DNA of 32,479 nt from Candidatus Omnitrophota bacterium. GTDB lineage: Bacteria > Omnitrophota > Gorgyraeia > 2-02-FULL-51-18. The stretch lies in contig JACQQX010000031.1 in NCBI GenBank assembly GCA_016206805.1, positions 1 to 32,479 on the forward strand, read 5' to 3'. Position numbers and translations under genes: made by a program. The notes under the pieces are model-generated. The model saw only the letters and a program-made list of their open reading frames with translations. It did not search any database and was not told the origin of the DNA. This document shows, in pieces, positions 15,163 to 24,032 of this stretch; the first letter of the stretch is position 1, and every line of letters starts with the position of its first letter.

Positions 15163-16015
15163 GGGCAGTAAGCCGGAATAATCGTAGTGTCAGAAGAACG
15201 CATGTGACCAAAATCAGGGCTCCCGTTGATTGATGGCCGGTGGTAAAAAGGACTTCCGCGAGCCTCGGAACCTCGGAAGGCTCCAAGCGATGGGTGTAGA
15301 TAAATGAACCCAGCCCCATAAAAATCTGCGCGAGCGCCAAACTGCCCAGAAAAAGCGAATGTCCTGTCAATTTTTCACGAATCCCATCCGCTTGAGAAAT
15401 GCGGCCGTTTAGAAGCAGCGCGTGCAGGACCACTAAAAATCCGACCACGATATGGGCGCTGACCGCTTTCATATTTCCCGAATGCCGGACGAGGGCCCCG
15501 AGGATTAATTGAATAAAAATAAAACCAACGGTTAGAACGGCCAATCTTTTGAGTTTGGGAGCGTCTTCAACAGAAATCCTTTCGGTAGTCAGCCATTCGG
15601 GAGAAGTAAAAAGCGCGATGGCGGCGATCAGGCTAAAAAAACTTTGAGCCAGGCAGGCGTGTAAGACCGAAATGGGCATCGGAAGCAGGTATTTGACGGT
15701 CAACGCGCCAAGAATAGCCTGAACGAGCACCGCTGCCACGGCAAGGCCCCCCAGCCATTTCACCCAAGACCGCTTTTCGGCCCTCAAAAGATAAAAAAGC
15801 AGGAAAAGGGTCAAAAGACCGACGCCGGCGGCGATCACGCGGTGCGTGTGTTCAAAACGAATTCCGCCGATCATCGGTGGGAAAAACTTGCCGTAAGAAA
15901 GCGGCCAGTCGGGAACGGAAAGTCCCGAGCCGGTGCTGGTGACAAGGCCCCCGGCTATGATGAGGACAAAAGTCGCCGCGGCGACCAATCGGGAATAAAG
16001 ATGCAGAGATCTCAA
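15155..16015 (-). CDS. ctaA: Heme A synthase (CtaA/COX15)
   Basis: This 286-residue polytopic membrane protein converts heme O to heme A. It has eight predicted helices in two similar halves. GGLVTSTGSGLSVPDWP is the family signature in the first loop. The catalytic and haem-ligand set is visible as Glu55 and His58 in FEHTHR, His119, His188 and His261. It overlaps the cupredoxin-like gene by 4 bp upstream and ctaB-SCO by 8 bp downstream, so the heme A pathway genes are translationally coupled. This implies an aa3- or caa3-type oxidase elsewhere in the genome. Confidence 0.94.
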   Translation of the reverse strand: MRSLHLYSRLVAAATFVLIIAGGLVTSTGSGLSVPDWPLSYGKFFPPMIGGIRFEHTHRVIAAGVGLLTLFLLFYLLRAEKRSWVKWLGGLAVAAVLVQAILGALTVKYLLPMPISVLHACLAQSFFSLIAAIALFTSPEWLTTERISVEDAPKLKRLAVLTVGFIFIQLILGALVRHSGNMKAVSAHIVVGFLVVLHALLLNGRISQADGIREKLTGHSLFLGSLALAQIFMGLGSFIYTHRLEPSEVPRLAEVLFTTGHQSTGALILVTCVLLTLRLFRLTAHD

Positions 16016-16710
16016 GGCTTAAACGTGAACGAGGTCTCCTGCTCCCCTTCAGCCACTGTCATGTTTTGCGTTTGAGCGCCGTATTTTTCATGCCAGGCTT
16101 CGAGAACATAATTGCCCGGGGGAAGATTTTTAATCTCAAACTTTCCTTCGTCATCCGTCACCGAGTAAAAGGGATGATCCAGGACGCCGGCATAGGCGGC
16201 CATCCAGGGATGGACCTCGCATTTGATTTTGACCATGACTTCCGGTTTGGAGAAGGATTTTTTGAGTTTCATGCCTTTAATGGGCATGCCCAGGTTAAAA
16301 CCCTGGCTTTGCGTGGGAAGCGAGTGCACATTGTGGAGCGTATCGTCGCTATTTAAAATCTCAAGCGTTTGGTTGACCTGAATGCCAAACACCTTTGGCT
16401 TGTATTCACAACCCACCTGATCAAATACCACGGATTCTTTGGGAGTTTCGAATTTGCCCTGCGCGCCCTCCTTGACATACACAAATACATTTTTCAAGGT
16501 GCCGTTGGAATTAACAATAACGGAGCTGGCTTCCAGACCCGCCGGATGCATCATTTTGCACTTGGGGTCAGCGTCCACCTTGATCTTCTCGGCGGCGGGG
16601 GCAGCCCCTTCAAAAAGGGCTTTACCGGTTACGGCGGCCTGGGCGGAACCTATCGCAAATGTCATTAAAAGGGAAAACAAAGCAGCTGAAAATAAAGATT
16701 TGGGTCGCAT
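16012..16710 (-). CDS. Periplasmic cupredoxin-like protein with C-terminal beta domain
   Basis: A signal peptide (1-26, cleaved after AQA) precedes a cupredoxin-like domain. Candidate copper ligands are His126 or His129 (TLHNVHS) and the Cys164-x2-His167-x2-Met170 block (CEVHPWM), the usual type I copper order. From about 178, SVTDDEGKFEIKNLPPGNYVLEAWH is a carboxypeptidase-regulatory-like beta sandwich. Such proteins are seen beside periplasmic electron carriers. Here it lies between the octahaem cytochrome and heme A synthase, so it may shuttle electrons or copper from the bc complex to the oxidase. AAGGAG precedes the ATG by about 10 nt. Confidence 0.78.
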   Translation of the reverse strand: MRPKSLFSAALFSLLMTFAIGSAQAAVTGKALFEGAAPAAEKIKVDADPKCKMMHPAGLEASSVIVNSNGTLKNVFVYVKEGAQGKFETPKESVVFDQVGCEYKPKVFGIQVNQTLEILNSDDTLHNVHSLPTQSQGFNLGMPIKGMKLKKSFSKPEVMVKIKCEVHPWMAAYAGVLDHPFYSVTDDEGKFEIKNLPPGNYVLEAWHEKYGAQTQNMTVAEGEQETSFTFKP

Positions 16711-16758
16711 TGATTTCTTCTCCTTGTGGATGCTTATAAGTGAATTTTACAGCGAACC

Positions 16759-19545
16759 TTAGGCTTTCGCAACACCATTTTCGTGGTAGAGATAGTCCCG
16801 TATGGCTTCGATTTGCGCCTGGGCATCTCCTCCGAGGATTTCCGTGAGGGGTGTCTGGCCGTCGACGAAAAAGGATGGCATCATGGTGCCCGCTTGAAGC
16901 GCTTCGGGGTTTTGAATCCAGGCTTTGACCCAGTTGGGCTTCAGCCGCTTTTTGGTTAAAGACAGGTCCGGCGCCAGGAAAGAGGCGCCCATCGCGGCCG
17001 ATGAAGCGTCCAGCTGGTGGCATTTGACGCATTGGAATTGGTTGAAAATGGTCTGGCCGGCCGCCAGTTTTTCGGGGGTTGTCTCAGGAACGGGGTGACC
17101 CTTATAGGAAGCCTCTTCATGAGAAAGATTGGCAAAATATTCCACCAAAGCCTGGGTGTCTTTTTCATTCAATCCAAACGTAGGCATGCGGTAAGTTAAC
17201 CAAGGACGGATCACCGTCGGCTGCCGCAGGAATTCGTGCAGCCACTTCTCCTGCACCTTGGCCCCTTCCCCGTCCAAAACGGGCGGCGCCGCGCCCGGAT
17301 CTTCGGTGAGTTCCCGAAGCGTGCCGTTTTTTCCGTCAAAGGTGTGGCAGCCGTTGCAATTAAACTGCGCCACCAAAAGCCGGCCCTCTTCAACGCGCTC
17401 TTCTTTTAAATCCAAACGTTTTCGCATTTGCAGCGGGACCTGCTCTTCAGTGAGGCTGAGGACGAAAGTAGTGAGCGACTCGATCTCGGCATCGGTGAAA
17501 TTAAACTGCGGCATGCGGAGTTTTTCATAATAAGAGCGGATCTTGCCCCGATCAAAGATCCGCGGATCTTTTAATTTTTGTTCAATAAAGGCTTCGCGGG
17601 AATGTTCGATGGGCACAAAGCCGAAGTCAAGCTGATGGATGTCTTTGCGGCCCTCGTTGGACAGGTCGGCGCCGATGGGTTTTTGGTCCTCAAAGCCTTT
17701 GATGGCGTGGCAGGTGAAGCAACCCTGATGGGCGATGGATTTCTTGCCCAAAAATTCAAGCCGTTCGTCAGCGTTCATCTGGTCAAGCTTTGCGCGGGCT
17801 TCCTGGGCTCGCATGGCGCCCTGAAAGGATTCTAAGATAAGACTGTCAACCACTTCCGGCATCACTTCGGGGATGCTGGTTTTTTCGAAAGACTCATTGC
17901 GCTGGGAAAGCAAATAGGCGGTGATATGCGCGGCTTCCGGATCGGATAGCCGAAGATTGGGCATGCGGGTATGGGATGAATAGTGCTTGGGGTCTTTGAT
18001 CCAGGTAAATAGCCAATCGGCGCCGACCTTGCTGCCCAGATTCGATAGTTCGGGCCCGAAGCTGTCGCCCTTGGCATCGCCCACGCTATGGCAGCCCAGA
18101 CAGCCCAGAGATTTGACGAGCTTCTCCCCTTCTTCGGGATTGCCGGGAATGGGCGCCGCCATTAAAGTGATGGGCTCAGAGTTTTTTACCAAATAAGCGG
18201 TGATAGCGGCGATCGCGGCGTTGTCGCGTTCCCTGTCGGCGGCGTCTTGATGATTGGACAGATGGAAAATTTGGGGCATTTGGGTGGAGGGCCGGAAAGC
18301 CTTGGGATCGTGCAGCCAGCGGGTAATCCAGTCTTCATCCACCTTGCCGGACAGATGCGTTAAGTCCGGGCCTACTTTCCAGCGCTCCTCGAAGCCGTTG
18401 ATTTTATGGCAATTGAAACAGCCGAACTTCGCGGCAAGACGCCGGCCTTCGTTCAAGTGGTCCGCCTGAGGCACTTCCACCACGTCATTGTGGCATTTGG
18501 CGCACGAGGCTTGGGCATGCTCCAAAGGAAGCATTTTTTGCTCCCATTTTTCCAGATCGTGCCAGCCGTATTTTTTCTTCCACTGCCTGGCTTCTTCGGG
18601 GCCGGATGGCGTATGGGCGGCGTCCGTGAAACTGACGGAATGACCGCTGCCGCTATGGCAAACGGTGCAGCCAAATTTCTCGACCGGATGCGGGGATTGG
18701 GAGCCCAGATAAAGATCCAGGTCCGGATGCGTGCGAAAAGGCTGCGGCATGTCTTCGAAACCTTTTTGGTCGATGCCCTGATGACAAGTCGTGCAGCGAT
18801 CCACTTTTTGAGTTTTGGCGAAGTGATAGTCGTCATACAAGTCTTCGAGGACAATCTGCTGGACCTGGAGAGACGGTTTTAAAAAGTCGAGCATGGGAGC
18901 GTTCAAAATATCCTTGGCCAGCGTCGGCTTGACGCGGTCCAGCTTCCCCTGCACCAGCCTTTTTTCGGCCAACAGCTTTTCGATTTCTTTTTTGACCTCT
19001 TTTTCTTTGGCGGAAAAGTCTTCCAGCTGAGCGGCCTTTTCATCCCTCAGTTTTTCGGCATCGTCCTGTTCTTTTTTAGCCGCGGCGACTTTGGGGCTTA
19101 TGGTTTGGAATTTTTTCTGAAATTCCTTGGCGCGCGGATCGTGATGAGTGCTGTATTCTTCAAAATAATACCGGTAGGAGTCCTGAAACTGTTTCTGGTC
19201 CTGGTAATGGGTTTTGGCTTGGGCGAAACGAACTTCAAGAGCCTCAAGCTCCTTGCGGGTTTTGGCCATCTCGGCGCGCTGTGATTTTCTTTCCATTTGC
19301 GTCTGCTTTAACCGCTCGGCCAGCGTCGCGAGCTGTTTTTTATCGACTTTCGCTTCCGCCTCCGCCAGCTCCTTTTTTGCCCGCTCTGTTTTAATGGCGA
19401 CAAATTTCTTCTGCCAGACTTTCCACTCGCGGGAATGGTCCATAAGGACGATGGCGACCAAAGACCCCAGCAATAAAAGGCTGATGATCGCAAACCACAT
19501 GAAAGTTTTGGCGATGCTGTAAAGAGTCGGCGTGGGTTTGGCCAT
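16759..19545 (-). CDS. Membrane-anchored octahaem cytochrome c with coiled-coil stalk
   Basis: The 928-residue protein has one N-terminal transmembrane helix (about 14-35), then a highly charged coiled coil (about 50-205). Eight CxxCH haem sites follow at Cys251, 293, 348, 376, 482, 609, 730 and 839. The last five lie in repeated modules with downstream Met-Pro motifs (near 423, 528, 678, 787, 889) that would give His/Met ligation, as in class I cytochromes c; the first three probably have bis-His ligation. It begins 2 bp after the cytochrome subunit-IV-like gene, so it is probably the periplasmic electron-accepting subunit of the bc complex, held off the membrane by the stalk. I do not recognise a named family of this full architecture. 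Confidence 0.88.
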   Translation of the reverse strand: MAKPTPTLYSIAKTFMWFAIISLLLLGSLVAIVLMDHSREWKVWQKKFVAIKTERAKKELAEAEAKVDKKQLATLAERLKQTQMERKSQRAEMAKTRKELEALEVRFAQAKTHYQDQKQFQDSYRYYFEEYSTHHDPRAKEFQKKFQTISPKVAAAKKEQDDAEKLRDEKAAQLEDFSAKEKEVKKEIEKLLAEKRLVQGKLDRVKPTLAKDILNAPMLDFLKPSLQVQQIVLEDLYDDYHFAKTQKVDRCTTCHQGIDQKGFEDMPQPFRTHPDLDLYLGSQSPHPVEKFGCTVCHSGSGHSVSFTDAAHTPSGPEEARQWKKKYGWHDLEKWEQKMLPLEHAQASCAKCHNDVVEVPQADHLNEGRRLAAKFGCFNCHKINGFEERWKVGPDLTHLSGKVDEDWITRWLHDPKAFRPSTQMPQIFHLSNHQDAADRERDNAAIAAITAYLVKNSEPITLMAAPIPGNPEEGEKLVKSLGCLGCHSVGDAKGDSFGPELSNLGSKVGADWLFTWIKDPKHYSSHTRMPNLRLSDPEAAHITAYLLSQRNESFEKTSIPEVMPEVVDSLILESFQGAMRAQEARAKLDQMNADERLEFLGKKSIAHQGCFTCHAIKGFEDQKPIGADLSNEGRKDIHQLDFGFVPIEHSREAFIEQKLKDPRIFDRGKIRSYYEKLRMPQFNFTDAEIESLTTFVLSLTEEQVPLQMRKRLDLKEERVEEGRLLVAQFNCNGCHTFDGKNGTLRELTEDPGAAPPVLDGEGAKVQEKWLHEFLRQPTVIRPWLTYRMPTFGLNEKDTQALVEYFANLSHEEASYKGHPVPETTPEKLAAGQTIFNQFQCVKCHQLDASSAAMGASFLAPDLSLTKKRLKPNWVKAWIQNPEALQAGTMMPSFFVDGQTPLTEILGGDAQAQIEAIRDYLYHENGVAKA

Positions 19546-19547
19546 GG

Positions 19548-20630
19548 CTAGATGTTGAAGAAGAACTCAGGAATGGCGACGATGTATTTGAGATTAAAGG
19601 CCCAGCGCAAATACATCTTGATGGGAAGCGAAAGCATCATTAAAAGCAAAAAGACCATGATTTGATAGCGCGCCGGCCCCAGCTTTTTATACACTTCCTT
19701 CAGTTTGGTGCGGGCTAAAATCAGCGGCGGAACGGCCAGATACAGCGCGGTTAGAAGTATGCCGGGCGCTTCGCGGATAAACCATTGCTTGGGCAGGCCG
19801 ATACCCAGCCATTTGATAAAAATGAGCTCCGAAAGGTTAACGTTGAGCAGCGGCACGACTTTGTGCGCATCCCAGGCTTCGAAGGGTCCGAAGAAGTTCC
19901 AGTTCGGACCGCGCAGGAACGTGCCCATGATGACCAAAAGCGTCCAAAGGATCCAGAAGCCAAACAGATACGTGACGATGACGGCTTTTCGGCCTTTAAA
20001 CGAATAATAGCCGGAGCCGGACGGATCGCGGTCAATATACGGAATCGCGCAAAGACCCAGAATAATCAACGTGGGCAAAAGAACGCCGGCTATCCACGGA
20101 TCAAAGTAAACGAGCATCTCCTGCAGTCCTAAAAAATACCAGGGCGCTTTGCTGGGGTTTGGCGACACGGTGGGATTGGCCGGTTCTTCCAAAGGGGCTT
20201 TCAAGAAGATGGACCATAACACCAGAATGACCGCGTAAGCCAGCGCCGTGACAAATTCGATAAAAATAAGATAAGGAAAGACCAGGACTTTTTCGTTGGT
20301 TTCGGTTTGTTCCACGGTGGGTTCCCCCCTTTCCACGCGCATGTCATTGATAACGGCTTTGCGCATGGCGTACCACGTGAAATAACCAAAAATAAAAATC
20401 AATCCCACGATGGGAACATTATCCGGCATGAAAACGATGCTGCGAAAATGCTTGTCGGTGAGCCCAAGGCCAAAAAAAGCCAGCGCGCCGATCAGAACAG
20501 CCAGGCTGACGGGTTTGGAAGTGGCTTGGCGGGGAAAAGTAACAAACAGCGCGAAAACAGCCGTAGCGGCCGAAAAAATCACCACCGGCGAAGAAATGGC
20601 ATTGACGAAATTCTTGAAGATATCAATCAT
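19548..20630 (-). CDS. Cytochrome b C-terminal (subunit IV-like) protein of the bc complex
   Basis: The likely start is the ATG at 20630 (MIDIFKNFVNAI), giving 360 residues. A longer reading frame runs back through a repeat into cytochrome b and is not protein-like. About nine hydrophobic segments are seen. The block PNPSKAPWYFLGLQEML is the quinol-site region of split cytochrome b subunit IV, with PWY in place of the classic PEWY, and it is followed by AIPYIDRDPSGSGYY. Extra helices at both ends make it longer than the 160-residue plant subunit IV. No ribosome site precedes the ATG, which directly abuts a short TTCGAA repeat. Confidence 0.85.
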   Translation of the reverse strand: MIDIFKNFVNAISSPVVIFSAATAVFALFVTFPRQATSKPVSLAVLIGALAFFGLGLTDKHFRSIVFMPDNVPIVGLIFIFGYFTWYAMRKAVINDMRVERGEPTVEQTETNEKVLVFPYLIFIEFVTALAYAVILVLWSIFLKAPLEEPANPTVSPNPSKAPWYFLGLQEMLVYFDPWIAGVLLPTLIILGLCAIPYIDRDPSGSGYYSFKGRKAVIVTYLFGFWILWTLLVIMGTFLRGPNWNFFGPFEAWDAHKVVPLLNVNLSELIFIKWLGIGLPKQWFIREAPGILLTALYLAVPPLILARTKLKEVYKKLGPARYQIMVFLLLMMLSLPIKMYLRWAFNLKYIVAIPEFFFNI

Positions 20631-20663
20631 CGTTTCGTATTTCGAATTTCGTGCTTCGAATTT
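20631..20663. repeat. Short TTCGAA-type repeat between cytochrome b genes
   Basis: On the - strand the motif AAATTCGAAGCACG is followed directly by AAATTCGAAATACG and then AAACG, two 14-bp near-copies. It fills the gap between the cytochrome b stop and the next start codon, so it forms the whole leader of the downstream gene. Confidence 0.7.
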
Positions 20664-20668
20664 ATCAT

Positions 20669-21460
20669 TTAAAGGGGTCCGCTGATTCCGCCGTCTTTTC
20701 GAATGCGCCAAAAATGCACGGACATGAGAATCACCACCGCCGTGGGAATCGCCACACAATGCAAAATATAAAACCGCAACAGCGCTCCCGCGCCGACAAA
20801 GCGACCGCCCAACAGCGCGAAGCGCACATCACTGCCGGAGTGAACCAGCTGAATATCTCCGAGCGCTAAAAGCGCCGCGCCCGGGCCTTCATGACCCAGG
20901 AAGGGCGTGGCCCTGGCCATATTGCTGCCGACGGTGATGGCCCACATCGCCAGCTGGTCCCAAGGTAAAAGATAGCCGGTGAAGCTCAGCAGCATGGTCA
21001 AAACTAAAAGGATGACGCCGATCACCCAGTTGAACTCGCGCGGCGGTTTATAAGAACCGGTCATGAACACCCGGAACATGTGCAGCCACACGGTGATGAT
21101 CATCGCGTGCGCTCCCCAGCGGTGCAGTTCGCGCATGATGCCAAACGGCACGTGTTCGCGCAGCGCCATAATGTCATTGTAAGCGTGTTCCACGGTCGGC
21201 CGGTAATAGAACATCAATAAGATCCCGCTAACCACCAGCGTCAAGAAAACAAAAAACGACAGCCCGCCCGCGCACCAGGTGAAACCAAACCGCGCCCCGG
21301 ATTTGCGCACCTTCACCGGGTGCAAATGAAAGAAAACGTTGGTCATTACCGAAAGCGCGCGGTCACGCTCAGAAGTGGAATACCCATGCCGAAACATGGA
21401 TTTATAAATCTGCGATTCTGTGATAATTTTGCCTAGATCAAACTTGGGTTTGTCGCTCAT
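20669..21460 (-). CDS. Cytochrome b6-type subunit of the bc complex
   Basis: The 263-residue, four-helix protein matches the N-terminal half of cytochrome b. Haem ligands are His113 and His127 in helix B ([20 protein letters not shown]) and His234 and His249 in helix D. The second pair is 15 apart (14 residues between), the b6f-type spacing rather than that of mitochondrial cytochrome b. [20 protein letters not shown] forms the quinol-site region. A 45-residue N-terminal extension precedes the core. It overlaps the Rieske gene by 4 bp (ATGA). With the subunit-IV-like protein it forms a split, menaquinol-type complex in the inner membrane. Confidence 0.93.
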   Translation of the reverse strand: MSDKPKFDLGKIITESQIYKSMFRHGYSTSERDRALSVMTNVFFHLHPVKVRKSGARFGFTWCAGGLSFFVFLTLVVSGILLMFYYRPTVEHAYNDIMALREHVPFGIMRELHRWGAHAMIITVWLHMFRVFMTGSYKPPREFNWVIGVILLVLTMLLSFTGYLLPWDQLAMWAITVGSNMARATPFLGHEGPGAALLALGDIQLVHSGSDVRFALLGGRFVGAGALLRFYILHCVAIPTAVVILMSVHFWRIRKDGGISGPL

Positions 21461-21996
21461 AGCGTGAGAAAAGCCTCCGGATTATTCCATTCCCCTTTTT
21501 CCTGCTGGAACTTTTTGCTTTTATCGATGAGGATTTGCCCGTCTTCCGCGCGCATGATGCGGTAACGCTCCAGCGGCCGCGGCGCGGGGCCTTCAAAATT
21601 GATGCCTGATTTGTAAAAACCGCTGCCGTGGCAGGGGCATTTGAATTTGCTTTCGGTCGACAGCCAATTGGGCGTGCAGCCCAAATGCGTGCAAATCGTG
21701 GAAAGCGCGAACATTCCTTCGGCGGTGCGGATCAGCCAGACGCCGAACTTTTCCTTCCAGCGCTCATCCACCACGCCGATTTCATAATCATCGGGAAAGC
21801 CGGCTTTAAAAGAAGTGGGGGGTTCGAATACGACATTGGGGAAAAGATAGCGGAGAACAATCGAAAGAGCGCCGGTGGTCGCGGCGGCAAAACTGACCCA
21901 GGCCACTCCGGTCCAGGAAAGAAACGTGCGGCGGTCAATTTTTTGCGGCCCAGCCGGTGTTTGCGGCGCCGGGGGCGGCGTTTGGATTTCTGCCAT
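21457..21996 (-). CDS. Rieske iron-sulfur protein of the bc complex
   Basis: The 179-residue protein has a Pro-rich N-terminus, then a twin-arginine-like DRRTFLSW before a single hydrophobic helix (about 27-50), which serves as export signal and anchor. The [2Fe-2S] cluster is bound by Cys102 and His104 (CTHLGC) and Cys120 and His123 (CPCHGSGF); Cys107 and Cys122 would form the usual disulfide. It carries electrons from the quinol site to a c-type haem, here presumably on the octahaem protein. It is directly abutted by the HEAT-repeat gene upstream and overlaps cytochrome b downstream. Confidence 0.95.
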   Translation of the reverse strand: MAEIQTPPPAPQTPAGPQKIDRRTFLSWTGVAWVSFAAATTGALSIVLRYLFPNVVFEPPTSFKAGFPDDYEIGVVDERWKEKFGVWLIRTAEGMFALSTICTHLGCTPNWLSTESKFKCPCHGSGFYKSGINFEGPAPRPLERYRIMRAEDGQILIDKSKKFQQEKGEWNNPEAFLTL

Positions 21997-22848
21997 TTAT
22001 TGTTTGGTCCCGATGTAAGTGATCGCGTCCATCGCCGCCTGCCTTACTTTCAGATTTTTGTCGTCTTTGGCGATGGATTGTAGAATTTTAATCGACTCAG
22101 GCTTACGAATCAAGGCTAATCCTTTAAGCGCGTTGGTCATGATTTTTTCAATCTGGTCTTCCAGGAGCCTGAATTCGGTTTCAAGTGTCCCCCGGTCCAG
22201 CATTTGCGCGAGCATCCCTTCTCCGGCGGCGCTGCCCAGACGCGCCAAGCTCAGCGCGGCGTTCCATCGCACATCCGCCACGGGATCCGCCAGCAGTGGT
22301 TCCAAATTGGCGGCCGCGCTTTTATCCCCCAGCACTCCCATCGCATAGGCGCCCAATTGCCGCTCTTCCCAGCTTTCGGATTTTAGAAAGGGCGCGATGT
22401 GGCCGGCTGCCGCGCGGTCTTTGCGCATGCCCAGCGCCCATAACCCGTACAGCCTGACGTCCGGATAGGAATCATTCAGCGCTTCCATAAGGGCCTCCCC
22501 CGCTTCTTTATCCGGGAAATGGCTTAAAGCGATGGCCATGTAGCCGCGGGTTTTGCCGTCGTAACGCGAAGAATCTTTCAGTATCGCGATCGCTTCCCGC
22601 ATCACGCCCGGACTTTGCCGGTCTTTGCCGCGATTGAGTTCATTGGAAAATTCGTAGGCCTTCTGCCAGCGTTTTCCGGGAGAGCTGGTTTTTATTCCGG
22701 CGATCAGTGACTCGGGCGTTTCTTTTTCATGGGTGAGAATAACCACCGTGCAGAGCAAAACAGCCATTCCCACGGCGATGAGCAGCGGGAAAATAAAAAG
22801 TCCGAAAAAAAGCTTTCTGCCGGATCCGGCGGGTTTGGTTTCGGTCAT
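21997..22848 (-). CDS. Membrane-anchored HEAT-repeat protein
   Basis: This 283-residue protein has one N-terminal transmembrane helix (about 13-37) followed by a solenoid of roughly five or six HEAT/PBS-lyase-like helical repeats. Examples are EALMEALNDSYPDVRLYGLWALG, NLEPLLADPVADVRWNAALSLARLG and a final KVRQAAMDAITYIG. Such repeats bind other proteins. It has no catalytic motif. Because its stop codon ends exactly where the Rieske gene begins, it may be an assembly or docking factor for the bc complex; that function is inferred from position. It overlaps the MFS gene by 4 bp. Confidence 0.82.
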   Translation of the reverse strand: MTETKPAGSGRKLFFGLFIFPLLIAVGMAVLLCTVVILTHEKETPESLIAGIKTSSPGKRWQKAYEFSNELNRGKDRQSPGVMREAIAILKDSSRYDGKTRGYMAIALSHFPDKEAGEALMEALNDSYPDVRLYGLWALGMRKDRAAAGHIAPFLKSESWEERQLGAYAMGVLGDKSAAANLEPLLADPVADVRWNAALSLARLGSAAGEGMLAQMLDRGTLETEFRLLEDQIEKIMTNALKGLALIRKPESIKILQSIAKDDKNLKVRQAAMDAITYIGTKQ

Positions 22849-24032
22849 GATTCCTTTAAGCTGAGTCCAATGATAATGCTGGTCGATAAAATAAGCGCCG
22901 TGACCAGAAAGGGCATTCTAAACGAAAAGGCATATAAAAATCCACCCCAAGCGGGTCCAATCACCCGGCCCAATGCCGCGAGCCCCTGCGATCCGCCCAG
23001 CGTCGCTCCGATCCGCCGCGGGTCCGCTTTTTTGGAAATGAGGCTTGTGAGGGTGGGACCATTCAGGCTGGCGCCGATGGCCATGATCGACAGGTAAACG
23101 GTCAGTATGGGCGCTGAGGTGGCGAAAGGAATCAGGCCAAGTCCCGCAACCATGAGGATACTGCCCACCAAAAAAAGCCTCTCTTCGCGGAAGCGATGGA
23201 CGAGCAGGCGGATCAATCCTCCCTGAACGAGCACCGTGACAAGGCCCATGGCGACAAATTGCATCCCCACTTCTTTGGCGGTCAAGCCCAGCTCTGACTT
23301 GCAAAACAGCGGGAAACCGCTGTAGAGGCTGGACTGTCCCAGCGAAAAAAGAAATATGCTGAATAAAAGAAGCGGCAGGATGCCGTTGCCCCGCCCGAAC
23401 AGGGATGTCCAGAAGCGTTTTGTAAAGATGCTGATTTTTTCGATGCGCGTCGGATCCGGCCCTCGGGAAAGATCAACGGTTTCCGGCAGTTTAAAAAGAA
23501 CCAGCAAAAAACTCATCGCGGAAAGAAAAGCCGCGAAAAAACCGGGAAGCGCGTAATGGTCATGCACCATCAAAAGCAGCGCCGAAAGGGCCGGACCGAT
23601 CACAAAGCCTATGCCAAACGCGGCGCCGATCAACCCCATCCCCTTCGCCCTGTCCTCGGGACTGGTGACATCCGCCACGTAGGCTTGGGCGGTGGACACA
23701 TTGCCTCCCATGATGCCGGCTACCAATCGTGACACAAAAAGCATGGTGAGTGACTGGGAAAGCGCGAAAAGGATGTAGGCCACCAAAGCCCCGAAGGTGC
23801 TGAGCAGCATGATGGGACGCCGTCCGATGCGATCGGACAAGGCTCCCCAGATCGGAGAAAAAACAAGCTGGGCAAATGAAAAGATACTGTACAGAAGGCC
23901 GATCGTCACCGGGGAAGCATTGAATTTTGAGGCATAAAAAGGCAGAAGCGGGAGCACGATGCCAAAGCCGATAAGATCGACCAGAACCACCAGAAAAACC
24001 GTTCCGAGCGCTACTTTACGGTTTAAATTCAT
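22845..24032 (-). CDS. Major facilitator superfamily transporter (DHA1, TetA-like)
   Basis: This 395-residue protein has about 12 transmembrane helices. The loop 2-3 signature GALSDRIGRRPIML and the helix 5 antiporter motif GLIGAAFGIGFVIGPALSALL mark a drug:proton antiporter of the DHA1 group, closest in style to TetA-type efflux pumps. The cargo is unknown; one should not read antibiotic resistance from this alone. It is coupled by 4-bp overlaps to the helicase gene upstream and the HEAT gene downstream, so a single transcript may link DNA repair, transport and respiration genes. Confidence 0.9.
   Translation of the reverse strand: MNLNRKVALGTVFLVVLVDLIGFGIVLPLLPFYASKFNASPVTIGLLYSIFSFAQLVFSPIWGALSDRIGRRPIMLLSTFGALVAYILFALSQSLTMLFVSRLVAGIMGGNVSTAQAYVADVTSPEDRAKGMGLIGAAFGIGFVIGPALSALLLMVHDHYALPGFFAAFLSAMSFLLVLFKLPETVDLSRGPDPTRIEKISIFTKRFWTSLFGRGNGILPLLLFSIFLFSLGQSSLYSGFPLFCKSELGLTAKEVGMQFVAMGLVTVLVQGGLIRLLVHRFREERLFLVGSILMVAGLGLIPFATSAPILTVYLSIMAIGASLNGPTLTSLISKKADPRRIGATLGGSQGLAALGRVIGPAWGGFLYAFSFRMPFLVTALILSTSIIIGLSLKES

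Noticed and set aside
22845-24032. Tetracycline-resistance determinant
   Set aside because: Only general DHA1 motifs are visible; resistance cannot be assigned without close identity to a tested pump.
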